A stretch of 6,465 nt of DNA from positions 1 through 6,465 of the forward strand of contig JAOZRC010000320.1 of assembly GCA_029940345.1 (NCBI GenBank), written 5' to 3'. This DNA is from Desulfobacterales bacterium. GTDB lineage: Bacteria > Desulfobacterota > Desulfobacteria > Desulfobacterales > JAUCGF01. Within the stretch, counting starts at the first letter, position 1; each line of letters opens with the position of its first letter. A program made the translations under genes and the position numbers. The notes under the pieces are model-generated. The model saw only the letters and a list, made by a program, of their open reading frames with translations. It did no database searches and had not been told where the DNA came from. This document shows positions 1-5,355 of the stretch, one piece after another.

Positions 1-33
1 CATTATTAACTACGAAACCTGCTAAGAGGGCTT

Positions 34-1131
34 ATGAAAACTGATCATTCATCTTCACAAAATAACGCGCCAGTATTAACCCGTGTAAAAATTGAACATC
101 CGCGACCCTATCTGAAAATGATTCGCGATAACGGGTTTATGGTTATGGACATGCATGTACACACCCGTTTTTCCGATAGTTTCACCCGTATCTCAAAATT
201 AATCCGCCGCGCCGATAAGCTTCAAATCGGTTTGGCGATCACGGACCATAACGAAATCAAAGGAGTCTTGCGCGCTTTTGAAATTAAGAAACATGTTCCG
301 ATTATTCCGGGCATTGAGATCAGCATCGCCGAAGGTCCACATATCCTGGTTTATTTTGCCAGATTAGAGGCTTTAATCCGTTTTTATGAAACGCATATTA
401 AAAACAATAAAACGCGGGACCCCCATTCCAACACAAACCTGACGATCGCTCAATTGATGCGTGCTAAACAACAGTATGAATGTCTTGTAAGTGTCGCCCA
501 TCCTTATGCGCCATCCTATACCAATGTACCTAAAAATATTCAAAAAGGTTTTATTGATCAATCCGTATTGGAGCAAGCCGATGCCGTTGAAGTTTTAAAC
601 GGTGCGGTGACCCGCAAAAAGAATCAAAAAGCCGTTGCCTTCGCCCAATCATTGGGCAAAGGTATTACCGGGGGGTCCGATAGTCATTCTCTTTTTGAAA
701 CCGGGAAAGTGGTTACTTACACACGCGCCCAGACAATTCGCGAATTTTTGACCGCAATCAAAAAACAAGAAAATTTCGTTTTAGGCAAACCGATTGGCAA
801 GGTGAAGCGCATGCCCTCTTTGGCCAAATCATCCCACAAGCACATTTCGTATTTTTTCCCGACAATTCCACAACGCTACGAGCAAGTCTTCGCCCGGAAT
901 GTCCGGTATCACAAACCGCTTTTTGTCAGGAAAATGAATAACCTGAAAAATGGCAGTCTTGAATTTCTAAAACAGCCTTGGCAGGTGAAAATCAGATTGC
1001 GACCTATGCCGCCTATGCCGCCTATATATGGTTCTTCTAACACAATACGACGGTTATGGGAACATCAGAAGATGAAAAGACGCCGGGCGCTTGCACTTGC
1101 AACTGCCTATAAAAGGAATAATTCAACTTAG
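34..1131 (+). CDS. PHP-domain metal-dependent phosphoesterase with a basic C-terminal extension
   Basis: This 365-residue protein carries a PHP (polymerase and histidinol phosphatase) domain over about residues 35-250. Metal-ligand motifs appear in family order: D-M-H-V-H-T (H41, H43), T-D-H-N (D71, H72), P-G-I-E-I-S (E95), G-P-H (H103), A-H-P-Y (H156) and G-G-S-D-S-H-S (D216, H218). The family hydrolyses phosphate esters using a two- or three-metal centre. YciV/TrpH-type members act on nucleotide 3',5'-bisphosphates or oligonucleotides, but the substrate here is not readable. Residues after about 250 are rich in Lys and Arg and match nothing I recognise; they include a Pro-Met-Pro repeat. 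The ATG at 34 follows a weak AAGAGGG three bases away. No signal peptide or membrane segment is seen, so it is probably cytoplasmic. It lies 11 bases before the crotonase gene and is likely co-transcribed with it. Confidence 0.85.
   Translation: MKTDHSSSQNNAPVLTRVKIEHPRPYLKMIRDNGFMVMDMHVHTRFSDSFTRISKLIRRADKLQIGLAITDHNEIKGVLRAFEIKKHVPIIPGIEISIAEGPHILVYFARLEALIRFYETHIKNNKTRDPHSNTNLTIAQLMRAKQQYECLVSVAHPYAPSYTNVPKNIQKGFIDQSVLEQADAVEVLNGAVTRKKNQKAVAFAQSLGKGITGGSDSHSLFETGKVVTYTRAQTIREFLTAIKKQENFVLGKPIGKVKRMPSLAKSSHKHISYFFPTIPQRYEQVFARNVRYHKPLFVRKMNNLKNGSLEFLKQPWQVKIRLRPMPPMPPIYGSSNTIRRLWEHQKMKRRRALALATAYKRNNST
1003..1028 (+). repeat. 9-bp tandem repeat inside the PHP gene
   Basis: The unit CCTATGCCG occurs twice in exact tandem (1003-1011, 1012-1020) and then as a partial, diverged copy CCTATATA. 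The unit is a multiple of three, so copy-number change would add or remove Pro-Met-Pro without breaking the frame. It encodes the P-M-P-P-M-P-P-I stretch of the C-terminal extension. Confidence 0.7.
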
Positions 1132-1142
1132 AGAAAGGTAAA

Positions 1143-1859
1143 TTGATCGTAATGATTCGTTACACAGTGGATAAAACCGTTGCGGTGGTAACATTGGACA
1201 ACGGCGAAAACGTGTTCAATCCCCCCTTTTTAGAAGATTTTCTGGCGATTTTAGACCGAGTCGAGATAGACACGAAAGCTCGCACGCTAATTGTCAAATC
1301 TGCACACACCAAAATTTTTTCCAACGGCATTGATCTGGAATGGTTGGCGCCCATTATTCAAAAAGCGGATTGGGAAACCTCACAAAAATTTTTTAATACT
1401 TTGAACCGCTTGTTTAAACGCCTGGTTACTTACCCACTTATTACAATCGCCGCAATAACCGGGCATGCCTTTGCCGGCGGCGCGATTTTGTGCTGCGCCT
1501 TTGATTTTCGATATATGCGCTCTGACCGCGGTTTTTTCTGCTTTCCGGAAGTTGATCTGGGCATTCCTTTTCTTCCCGGTATGAACGCTTTGTTGCAAAA
1601 AGCCATTCCGCAGTATAAACTGGAAGAGATGCAATACACCGGTGTGCGCCTGACCGCTCAGGAGTGCGAACAGCATCATATTGTTAGGAAAGCCTGTCAC
1701 GGGGAGAAATTGATGACCGAAACCCTTGCTTTTGCGCATACCTTGAATAAGAACAGAGCGGTCATTGCGGAAATGAAACAGCGGTTGAATAAAGAGATTG
1801 TTCGTGTGATTGATGTGGAAGATAAACCCTATATTGAAACGAATCAGTTTAAAGTTTAA
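1143..1859 (+). CDS. Crotonase-superfamily protein, probable delta3,delta2-enoyl-CoA isomerase-like
   Basis: This 238-residue crotonase-fold protein would act on an acyl-CoA thioester. Oxyanion-hole elements are F-S-N-G-I-D-L (59-65) and A-G-G-A (111-114). The active-site segment is M-R-S-D-R-G followed by P-E-V-D-L-G-I-P (135-142). By alignment from memory, the first catalytic glutamate of enoyl-CoA hydratases is replaced by Ile115, whereas the second, E136, is kept. A single glutamate, together with the F-S-N-G-x-D-L and D-R-G...E-V-D-x-G-x-P motifs, resembles plant-type delta3,delta2-enoyl-CoA isomerases, which shift the double bond of unsaturated fatty acyl-CoAs for beta-oxidation. The isomerase role is inference; the superfamily is secure. 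The start is uncertain. TTG at 1143 lies 4 bases after GAGAAAGG, and ATG at 1152 lies 13 bases after it. That Shine-Dalgarno overlaps the stop of the PHP gene, which supports an operon. Confidence 0.82.
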   Translation: MIVMIRYTVDKTVAVVTLDNGENVFNPPFLEDFLAILDRVEIDTKARTLIVKSAHTKIFSNGIDLEWLAPIIQKADWETSQKFFNTLNRLFKRLVTYPLITIAAITGHAFAGGAILCCAFDFRYMRSDRGFFCFPEVDLGIPFLPGMNALLQKAIPQYKLEEMQYTGVRLTAQECEQHHIVRKACHGEKLMTETLAFAHTLNKNRAVIAEMKQRLNKEIVRVIDVEDKPYIETNQFKV

Positions 1860-2037
1860 AATTATACTAGGGAATGAGGAAGTTATTTCGATCCCGATCC
1901 TAATCTGATTTTTGTTTTTTTGAAACGCAGAGTTTAACTGTAAGTCCGCGAGAGTCGTTTTTTATATCAATTGACCATGATTTGTGGTATCTTGATAGAT
2001 GATTGCCTTTGGATAAAAGCAAGCCGGATGAAAATAT
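1860..2037 (+). promoter_or_regulatory. Intergenic spacer with a possible sigma70 -35 box
   Basis: This 178-base AT-rich gap separates the crotonase gene from the small-protein/aspartic-protease cassette. TTGACC at 1971-1976 is a good -35 match. At a 17-base spacing the -10 position reads GATAGA (1994-1999), which is a poor match, so a promoter for the cassette is plausible but weak. I see no convincing hairpin plus T-run terminating the upstream operon. T-runs at about 1910-1921 and 1958-1963 lack a strong stem. Confidence 0.3.
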
Positions 2038-2262
2038 ATGACTTTAACTCAAATTGAACAAGAGGTTATAAAACGACTATCCAGAGCGGATAAATTGCTG
2101 CTGATTGCTGATATTTCGATGATGTTGCAAGAGGAAGAGAGAACAATTTCGAAATTATCTCAATATTTCGAAAAGGGGAATATCAATCCTGTATTTACAC
2201 CTTTAGGGATGGAAATGGCTGCCGCAAAACTCCAGGAATATATTGACAATAGGGAATTATGA
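2038..2262 (+). CDS. Small helical protein, antitoxin-like partner of the aspartic protease
   Basis: This is a 74-residue charged protein that I do not recognise as a named family. The N-terminal segment (T-L-T-Q-I-E-Q-E-V-I-K-R-L followed by R-A-D-K-L-L-L-I-A-D-I) looks like two amphipathic helices. It is reminiscent of the short 'L-x-x-x-D-K-L-x-L-I' proteins that precede toxins or small enzymes in cyanobacteria and other bacteria. The C-terminus ends in another helix (G-M-E-M-A-A-A-K-L-Q-E-Y-I). No catalytic motif, signal peptide or membrane segment is visible. Upstream of the ATG there is only a weak GGA about nine bases away. Its TGA overlaps as ATGA the start of the reading frame that once led into the aspartic protease, implying translational coupling and a functional pair. 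Antitoxin-like is inference from size, helicity and gene order. Confidence 0.6.
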   Translation: MTLTQIEQEVIKRLSRADKLLLIADISMMLQEEERTISKLSQYFEKGNINPVFTPLGMEMAAAKLQEYIDNREL

Positions 2263-2309
2263 CTGAAAAATGTTTTTCATATACTCCTATTTCCACCATT
2301 TCCTTTGGG
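2259..2309 (+). pseudogene. Detached 5' end of the aspartic protease gene (frame 0)
   Basis: An ATG at 2259 overlaps the preceding stop as ATGA and follows AGGGAA (2251-2256) at short spacing. It opens a frame reading M-T-E-K-C-F-S-Y-T-P-I-S-T-I-S-F-G up to 2309, then continues as unrelated residues to a TGA shortly after 2400. The protease domain continues in the frame one base later. An aromatic/Pro N-terminus just before the first beta strand is what I recall for full-length homologues, so this fragment and the ORF from 2305 were probably one gene. Confidence 0.55.
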
Positions 2310-2676
2310 CATGCCAGTTGTGAACGTTTGCCTTACACATCAAGAAAGAGCAATTTCTGTTCCTGCTTTAGTGGATTCAGGAGCCGCTTTAAATATCCTT
2401 CCGTTTGATCACGGTCTCAGATTAGGTTTTAAGTGGGAAGCTCAGCGTCTTAAACTTCCAATGGGAGGTCTGTTCAAGGGAGTTGAAGCGTATGCTGTTT
2501 TAGTAAAATCAACTATTGAACGGTTTGCGTCAATTGATCTTGCGTTTGCATGGGTAAACCAATCAAGCAAAGAAATACGAACTTTACTGGGGCAAATCAA
2601 TTTCTTTAAAAATTTCCGTGTGGTATTTGAAAGCTACAACAATACTTTTAAAATTTCCCCTTATCCTAATCTATAG
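2305..2676 (+). CDS. Retropepsin-like (clan AA) aspartic protease domain protein, 5' frameshift likely
   Basis: The open frame encodes up to 123 residues from TTG 2305, or 121 from ATG 2311. It carries a single-domain retropepsin signature: A-L-V-D-S-G-A-A-L-N-I-L-P with the catalytic D-S-G-A, then G-L-x-L-G-F, a hydrophobic L-A-F-A-W strand, and L-L-G-Q-I-N-F-F-K-N-F-R-V-V-F near the end, the usual second psi-loop region. Single-copy retropepsin domains of this size work as homodimers, each supplying one Asp. It closely resembles small proteins I recall from cyanobacteria, where a similar short gene precedes it. Neither TTG 2305 nor ATG 2311 has a Shine-Dalgarno. The natural start is probably ATG 2259 in another frame, joined by a one-base shift near 2304-2310. 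If expressed from 2305/2311 it loses about 17 N-terminal residues but keeps the core. The substrate is unknown. Confidence 0.72.
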   Translation: MGMPVVNVCLTHQERAISVPALVDSGAALNILPFDHGLRLGFKWEAQRLKLPMGGLFKGVEAYAVLVKSTIERFASIDLAFAWVNQSSKEIRTLLGQINFFKNFRVVFESYNNTFKISPYPNL

Positions 2677-2788
2677 ATAACTCAAAAGATCAGTACTCAG
2701 ATACTAAGGACAAAGATTCCGATTAACAATTCATTAGAAATGTTGCACTTAAAACTTACAAAATAAATTTTAAACGAAGAGGTAAACA

Positions 2789-3331
2789 ATGTCTGACTTA
2801 ATAAAGATAATTCAAGAAAGACGAAGTGTGCGTAAATATACCGATCAGGAAATATCGGAAGAAAGTTTGAACACGATCCTGGAAGCGGTGCGCTGGTCGC
2901 CATCCTGGGCCAACACCCAATGTTGGGAAATCGTAAATGTCAAAGATGCGATGCTCAGAAAACAATTACAGGAAACTATCGCCCCTAAAAATCCCGCCAC
3001 CAAAGCTATTGTCGCCGCGCCGATACTATTGGCCTTATGTGCGAAATTAGGAACGTCGGGCTACTATAAAGATAAGGTGACCACCAAATTCGTCGATTGG
3101 TTTATGTACGATCTCGGTCTTGCCTGCCAAACCCTTTGTCTGACCGCTCAAAGCCTGGGCATTGGCACCGTCATTGTGGGATTGTTCGATCATAACAAGG
3201 CCGCTGAAATACTGAAAGTTCCAACCGGCCATGAGGTCGTAACGTTGATTCCCATGGGCTACCCTCAGAAAACCGGTTCTGCCCCCAAGCGGCGCGAGGT
3301 CAGCGAATTTGTTCATGTTGACACTTTTTAA
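2789..3331 (+). CDS. Nitroreductase-family FMN oxidoreductase
   Basis: This 180-residue protein is a typical small nitroreductase, which binds FMN as a homodimer and reduces nitro, quinone, flavin or related substrates with NAD(P)H. FMN-phosphate binding is shown by R-R-S-V-R-K-Y (11-17). W-S-P-S-W-A-N-T-Q-C-W-E (36-47) matches the family 'P-S-x-x-N-x-Q-x-W' element. The helix around residues 108-124 and G-I-G-T-V-I-V-G (124-131) form the dimer and flavin core. I-P-M-G-Y-P (154-159) followed by K-R-R-E is the characteristic C-terminal flavin-binding signature. The ATG follows AAGAGG (2777-2782) at six bases, a clear start. The 112-base upstream gap suggests its own promoter, and a short GGCC hairpin with a T-run follows. 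Substrate and physiological role cannot be read from the sequence. Confidence 0.9.
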   Translation: MSDLIKIIQERRSVRKYTDQEISEESLNTILEAVRWSPSWANTQCWEIVNVKDAMLRKQLQETIAPKNPATKAIVAAPILLALCAKLGTSGYYKDKVTTKFVDWFMYDLGLACQTLCLTAQSLGIGTVIVGLFDHNKAAEILKVPTGHEVVTLIPMGYPQKTGSAPKRREVSEFVHVDTF

Positions 3332-3342
3332 GTTTTCTATTT

Positions 3343-3362
3343 GGCCTTTTGGCCCTTTTTTT
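3343..3362 (+). terminator. Possible weak Rho-independent terminator after the nitroreductase gene
   Basis: GGCC (3343-3346), a TTTT loop and GGCC (3351-3354) form a four-pair GC stem, followed after one C by seven T residues (3356-3362). The arrangement and position, 11 bases after the stop, suit an intrinsic terminator. The stem is short, so confidence is limited. Confidence 0.4.
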
Positions 3363-3411
3363 CAATAAAAGTAAGTCATCAATTTAATATGTTTCAGTAT
3401 GACTTGTCTGG

Positions 3412-3417
3412 CAGGAG
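3412..3417 (+). promoter_or_regulatory. Shine-Dalgarno that fixes the radical SAM start
   Basis: CAGGAG lies five bases before ATG 3423. The longer reading from ATG 3399 has no ribosome-binding site and adds only eight residues unlike the rest of the protein. ATG 3423 is therefore preferred. Confidence 0.7.
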
Positions 3418-3422
3418 TACAA

Positions 3423-4583
3423 ATGGAATCGAATGAATTAAATTTCGAGCAAGGCCCTATCCGGCCGCCCAATGAAGCGCAAAGCCTTTTGCTGCGTTTC
3501 ACCCGTAATTGTCCTTGGAATCATTGTCTTTTTTGTCCGGTGTATAAACGCCGTAAGTTTTCACTTCGCTCCGTTGATGAAATTAAGCAGGATATCCGAA
3601 CGGCCCGTGCGATTGCCGATGATGTGTTCGCATTGGCAAAGAAAATGGGCTTTGGCGAAGCCGTGAACGATCAGGTAATTGGCCGCATTATGGGAGACCA
3701 TCAATATAGCAACAGTTATCGAAGTGTGGCGTTATGGTTGTATTATGGTACGAACGCCTGTTTTTTGCAGGATGCCGACAATCTGATTATGAAAACCGAC
3801 GCACTGGTTGAAACTTTAAAATTTTTGAAAAGCCAATTCCCCCAAATCAGTCGGGTCACAACTTATACGCGTTCCAAAACGGTGACGCGTAAATCCGCAG
3901 AATCCCTCAAACAAATTCGCCAGGCCGGCTTGGATCGGATTCATATCGGGCTTGAAACCGGTTATGATCCTTTATTGAAACTTATGAAAAAAGGCGTTAC
4001 CGGTGAAGGCCATGTAAAAGCCGGTCGTAAGGTGATTAACGCCGGCATGGAACTTTCCGAATATGTCATGCCGGGTCTTGGCGGGCAGGAGATGTGGCGC
4101 GAACATGCCCAGGCCACCGCTGACGTGCTCAACCAGATCAACCCGCATTTTATTCGGTTGCGCAGCCTGAGAGTTCCCCGGCGTGTGCCGCTTTACGAGA
4201 AACTTGAACAGGGGACTTTCACCATGCTGACCGATGATATGCTGGCAGAGGAACTTGAACTGTTTATCAGCTCCCTGGACAGTATCACCAGCACGGTAAC
4301 CAGCGATCATATCATGAATCTTTTGGAGGAAGTATCCGGTAAAATGCCTCGGGATAAAGCTACGATGCTGGAAGTGATACGCAAGTATCGCGAGCTTTCC
4401 GATACGGATCGGCTGATATATCGCGCTGGCCGAAGGGGTGGCGCCTTTCGTTCAACTGATGATTTGCAAAACGATCCTTCAACCTTCCGTAAAATCAAAC
4501 AGCTTGTTGAAAACACCCGTACCCAGGAAGGCGATGCCGGCGTAGAGCGCTTCATCACTGAAATGGTGGATCGCTATATTTAG
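3423..4583 (+). CDS. Radical SAM protein with an atypical CX4CX2C iron-sulfur cluster motif
   Basis: Read from ATG 3423 the protein has 386 residues. The [4Fe-4S]-binding cysteines are C30, C35 and C38 within N-C-P-W-N-H-C-L-F-C-P, a CX4CX2C spacing rather than the usual CX3CX2C. The aromatic residue before the last Cys is typical of SAM binding. Downstream are F-L-Q-D-A-D-N-L (114-121) and D-R-I-H-I-G-L-E-T-G (171-180) followed by K-K-G, which are barrel-strand motifs of the HemN/Elp3-like branch. The enzyme would reductively cleave S-adenosylmethionine to a 5'-deoxyadenosyl radical. The C-terminal ~100 residues are helical and charged, with no second Cys cluster (no SPASM domain), TRAM or B12-binding domain. 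The substrate is unknown and the neighbours give no pathway. It appears monocistronic, with the toxin-antitoxin cassette starting 44 bases later. An eight-residue-longer start at 3399 is possible. Confidence 0.88.
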   Translation: MESNELNFEQGPIRPPNEAQSLLLRFTRNCPWNHCLFCPVYKRRKFSLRSVDEIKQDIRTARAIADDVFALAKKMGFGEAVNDQVIGRIMGDHQYSNSYRSVALWLYYGTNACFLQDADNLIMKTDALVETLKFLKSQFPQISRVTTYTRSKTVTRKSAESLKQIRQAGLDRIHIGLETGYDPLLKLMKKGVTGEGHVKAGRKVINAGMELSEYVMPGLGGQEMWREHAQATADVLNQINPHFIRLRSLRVPRRVPLYEKLEQGTFTMLTDDMLAEELELFISSLDSITSTVTSDHIMNLLEEVSGKMPRDKATMLEVIRKYRELSDTDRLIYRAGRRGGAFRSTDDLQNDPSTFRKIKQLVENTRTQEGDAGVERFITEMVDRYI

Positions 4584-4615
4584 GTGAATTACGAAAAAAA
4601 ATCGGCCAGATTTAA

Positions 4616-4621
4616 AAGGAG
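4616..4621 (+). promoter_or_regulatory. Shine-Dalgarno of the original antitoxin start
   Basis: AAGGAG lies six bases before ATG 4628. This strong site marks the ancestral start of the antitoxin. The later in-frame ATG at 4688, after the stop codon, has no comparable site. Confidence 0.7.
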
Positions 4622-4627
4622 TCAAAT

Positions 4628-4900
4628 ATGATTGAAGTTTCAGTAAACCAATTCAAAGCAAATATTTAACCTTTCTTAGACCAAGCTATGTTGAATCATT
4701 CAACTATCCATGTAAAAAGGAGTGCAGGTAACGATTTTGTTGTTCTTAGTGCAGAAGATTGGAAAAGAGAAAAGGAGACTTTGCATGTGCTTCAGAGTGC
4801 ATCGCTTACAAAACAGATTGTTGAATCATTGAAAACACATCATGCTGGCACTGGATATATACCCACAAAAGAGGAAATGAATGAGATCAATCGTATTTGA
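4628..4900 (+). pseudogene. yefM: YefM/Phd-family antitoxin interrupted by an in-frame TAA at codon 14
   Basis: From ATG 4628 the frame reads M-I-E-V-S-V-N-Q-F-K-A-N-I, then TAA (4667-4669), then P-F-L-D-Q-A-M and on without a break to TGA 4898-4900. The whole is 90 coding positions, the normal YefM length. The N-terminal part is the DNA-binding half of the family. The downstream part H-V-K-R-S-A-G-N-D-F-V-V-L-S-A-E-D-W is the YefM signature, and the tail G-T-G-Y-I-P-T-K-E-E is the toxin-neutralising region. Homologues, from memory, have a Lys codon at the interrupted place, so AAA to TAA is the simplest change. A restart at ATG 4688 would give 70 residues lacking the DNA-binding region, with no Shine-Dalgarno. 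The gene overlaps the toxin frame by 20 bases, the usual operon layout. Loss of function is inferred; readthrough or a sequencing error is possible. Confidence 0.82.
4870..4874 (+). promoter_or_regulatory. Shine-Dalgarno of the original toxin start
   Basis: AGAGG lies six bases before ATG 4881 and sits inside the antitoxin coding sequence. It supports 4881 as the ancestral toxin start, rather than the internal ATG at 4944, whose AAGGA is only one base away. Confidence 0.6.
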
Positions 4901-5150
4901 GGGTAAAACCTGGTCGTAATACGAAAAGTTACGTAAAAAGGATATGAAGCAGCACAAGAATCTATGCAAGATTATTCAAGAAATACAGAGAGGCAATCCT
5001 GCTATGGGAATGGGGAAACCTGAACTGCTTCGTCATAATTTATCAGGATTTTGGTCTCGCCAGTTGTCTAAGGGAGAACGAGTTGTATATAAATTTGATG
5101 ATGATTCCATTTACATTTTTGCTATTGGGGGACACTACGATTCGTTGTAA
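4881..5150 (+). pseudogene. yoeB: YoeB/Txe-family mRNA interferase toxin interrupted by an in-frame TAA at codon 13
   Basis: From ATG 4881 the frame reads M-R-S-I-V-F-E-G-K-T-W-S, then TAA (4917-4919), then Y-E-K-L-R-K-K-D and on to a terminal TAA at 5148-5150. This gives 89 positions against 84 in E. coli YoeB. The remainder is textbook YoeB: G-K-P-E-L-L-R-H-N-L-S-G-F-W-S-R, then E-R-V-V-Y, ending G-G-H-Y-D-S-L. Counting the stop as a residue, E48, R67, H85 and Y86 match the catalytic E46, R65, H83 and Y84 of E. coli YoeB, a ribosome-dependent RNase that cuts mRNA in the A site. An internal ATG at 4944 could give a 68-residue fragment missing the first beta strand and part of helix 1. The catalytic residues are unspoiled, so the lesion looks recent, or the stop is somehow bypassed. 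Confidence 0.84.
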
Positions 5151-5186
5151 TTTTCTATATGAGAGCCACCTTGAATGGAATCCGCT

Positions 5187-5316
5187 GGATACGAACAACA
5201 TAATCAAAATCAAATATATTGAGTATATTCTTTTTAGGGAAAGCACGAATTATAAAAGAATGTTTGATATTTGAAATTATTTCTGAACTGTGATACAGTC
5301 ATTTTTGTTCGTATCC
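5187..5316. repeat. Perfect 12-bp inverted repeat enclosing 106 bases upstream of recA
   Basis: GGATACGAACAA at 5187-5198 is exactly complementary to TTGTTCGTATCC at 5305-5316. The enclosed segment is AT-rich and has no credible gene. No target-site duplication is obvious immediately outside the arms. It could be the remnant of a miniature inverted-repeat element, or a long-range RNA stem in the recA leader. The candidate recA promoter lies within it. Confidence 0.65.
5271..5299 (+). promoter_or_regulatory. Candidate recA promoter with an extended -10 overlapped by a palindrome
   Basis: TTGAAA (5271-5276) is separated by 17 bases from TACAGT (5294-5299), and TG one base before the -10 makes an extended -10 (TGATACAGT). 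The inverted repeat ACTGT-GAT-ACAGT (5287-5299) covers the -10. A repressor such as LexA could bind there, but CTGT-N3-ACAG is not the enterobacterial CTGT-N8-ACAG spacing. The leader from the predicted start to the recA ATG is about 50 bases and contains a four-codon ORF, M-K-R-D (5340-5354). Confidence 0.5.
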
Positions 5317-5355
5317 TTAACATAGTTAAAGCTAAATTTATGAAAAGAGACTGAT

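Noticed and set aside
1380..1739. 119-codon open frame on the - strand inside the crotonase gene
   Set aside because: It lies wholly antisense to a well-supported gene, has no ribosome-binding site I can support and its translation shows no family features.
3399..3422. Upstream ATG 3399 as start of the radical SAM gene
   Set aside because: It lacks a ribosome-binding site, while ATG 3423 has CAGGAG five bases upstream.
3972..4310. 112-codon open frame on the - strand inside the radical SAM gene
   Set aside because: It is antisense to a conserved coding region and its protein shows no recognisable motif.
4667..4919. Reassignment of TAA as a sense codon throughout the genome
   Set aside because: The crotonase, nitroreductase and recA genes, and the toxin frame itself, all end at TAA at the expected family lengths, so TAA works as a stop here.
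5083..5274. 63-codon + strand frame overlapping the toxin end and running into the recA leader
   Set aside because: It starts inside the YoeB frame, has no Shine-Dalgarno and its low-complexity Ile/Asn-rich product looks like translated AT-rich spacer.
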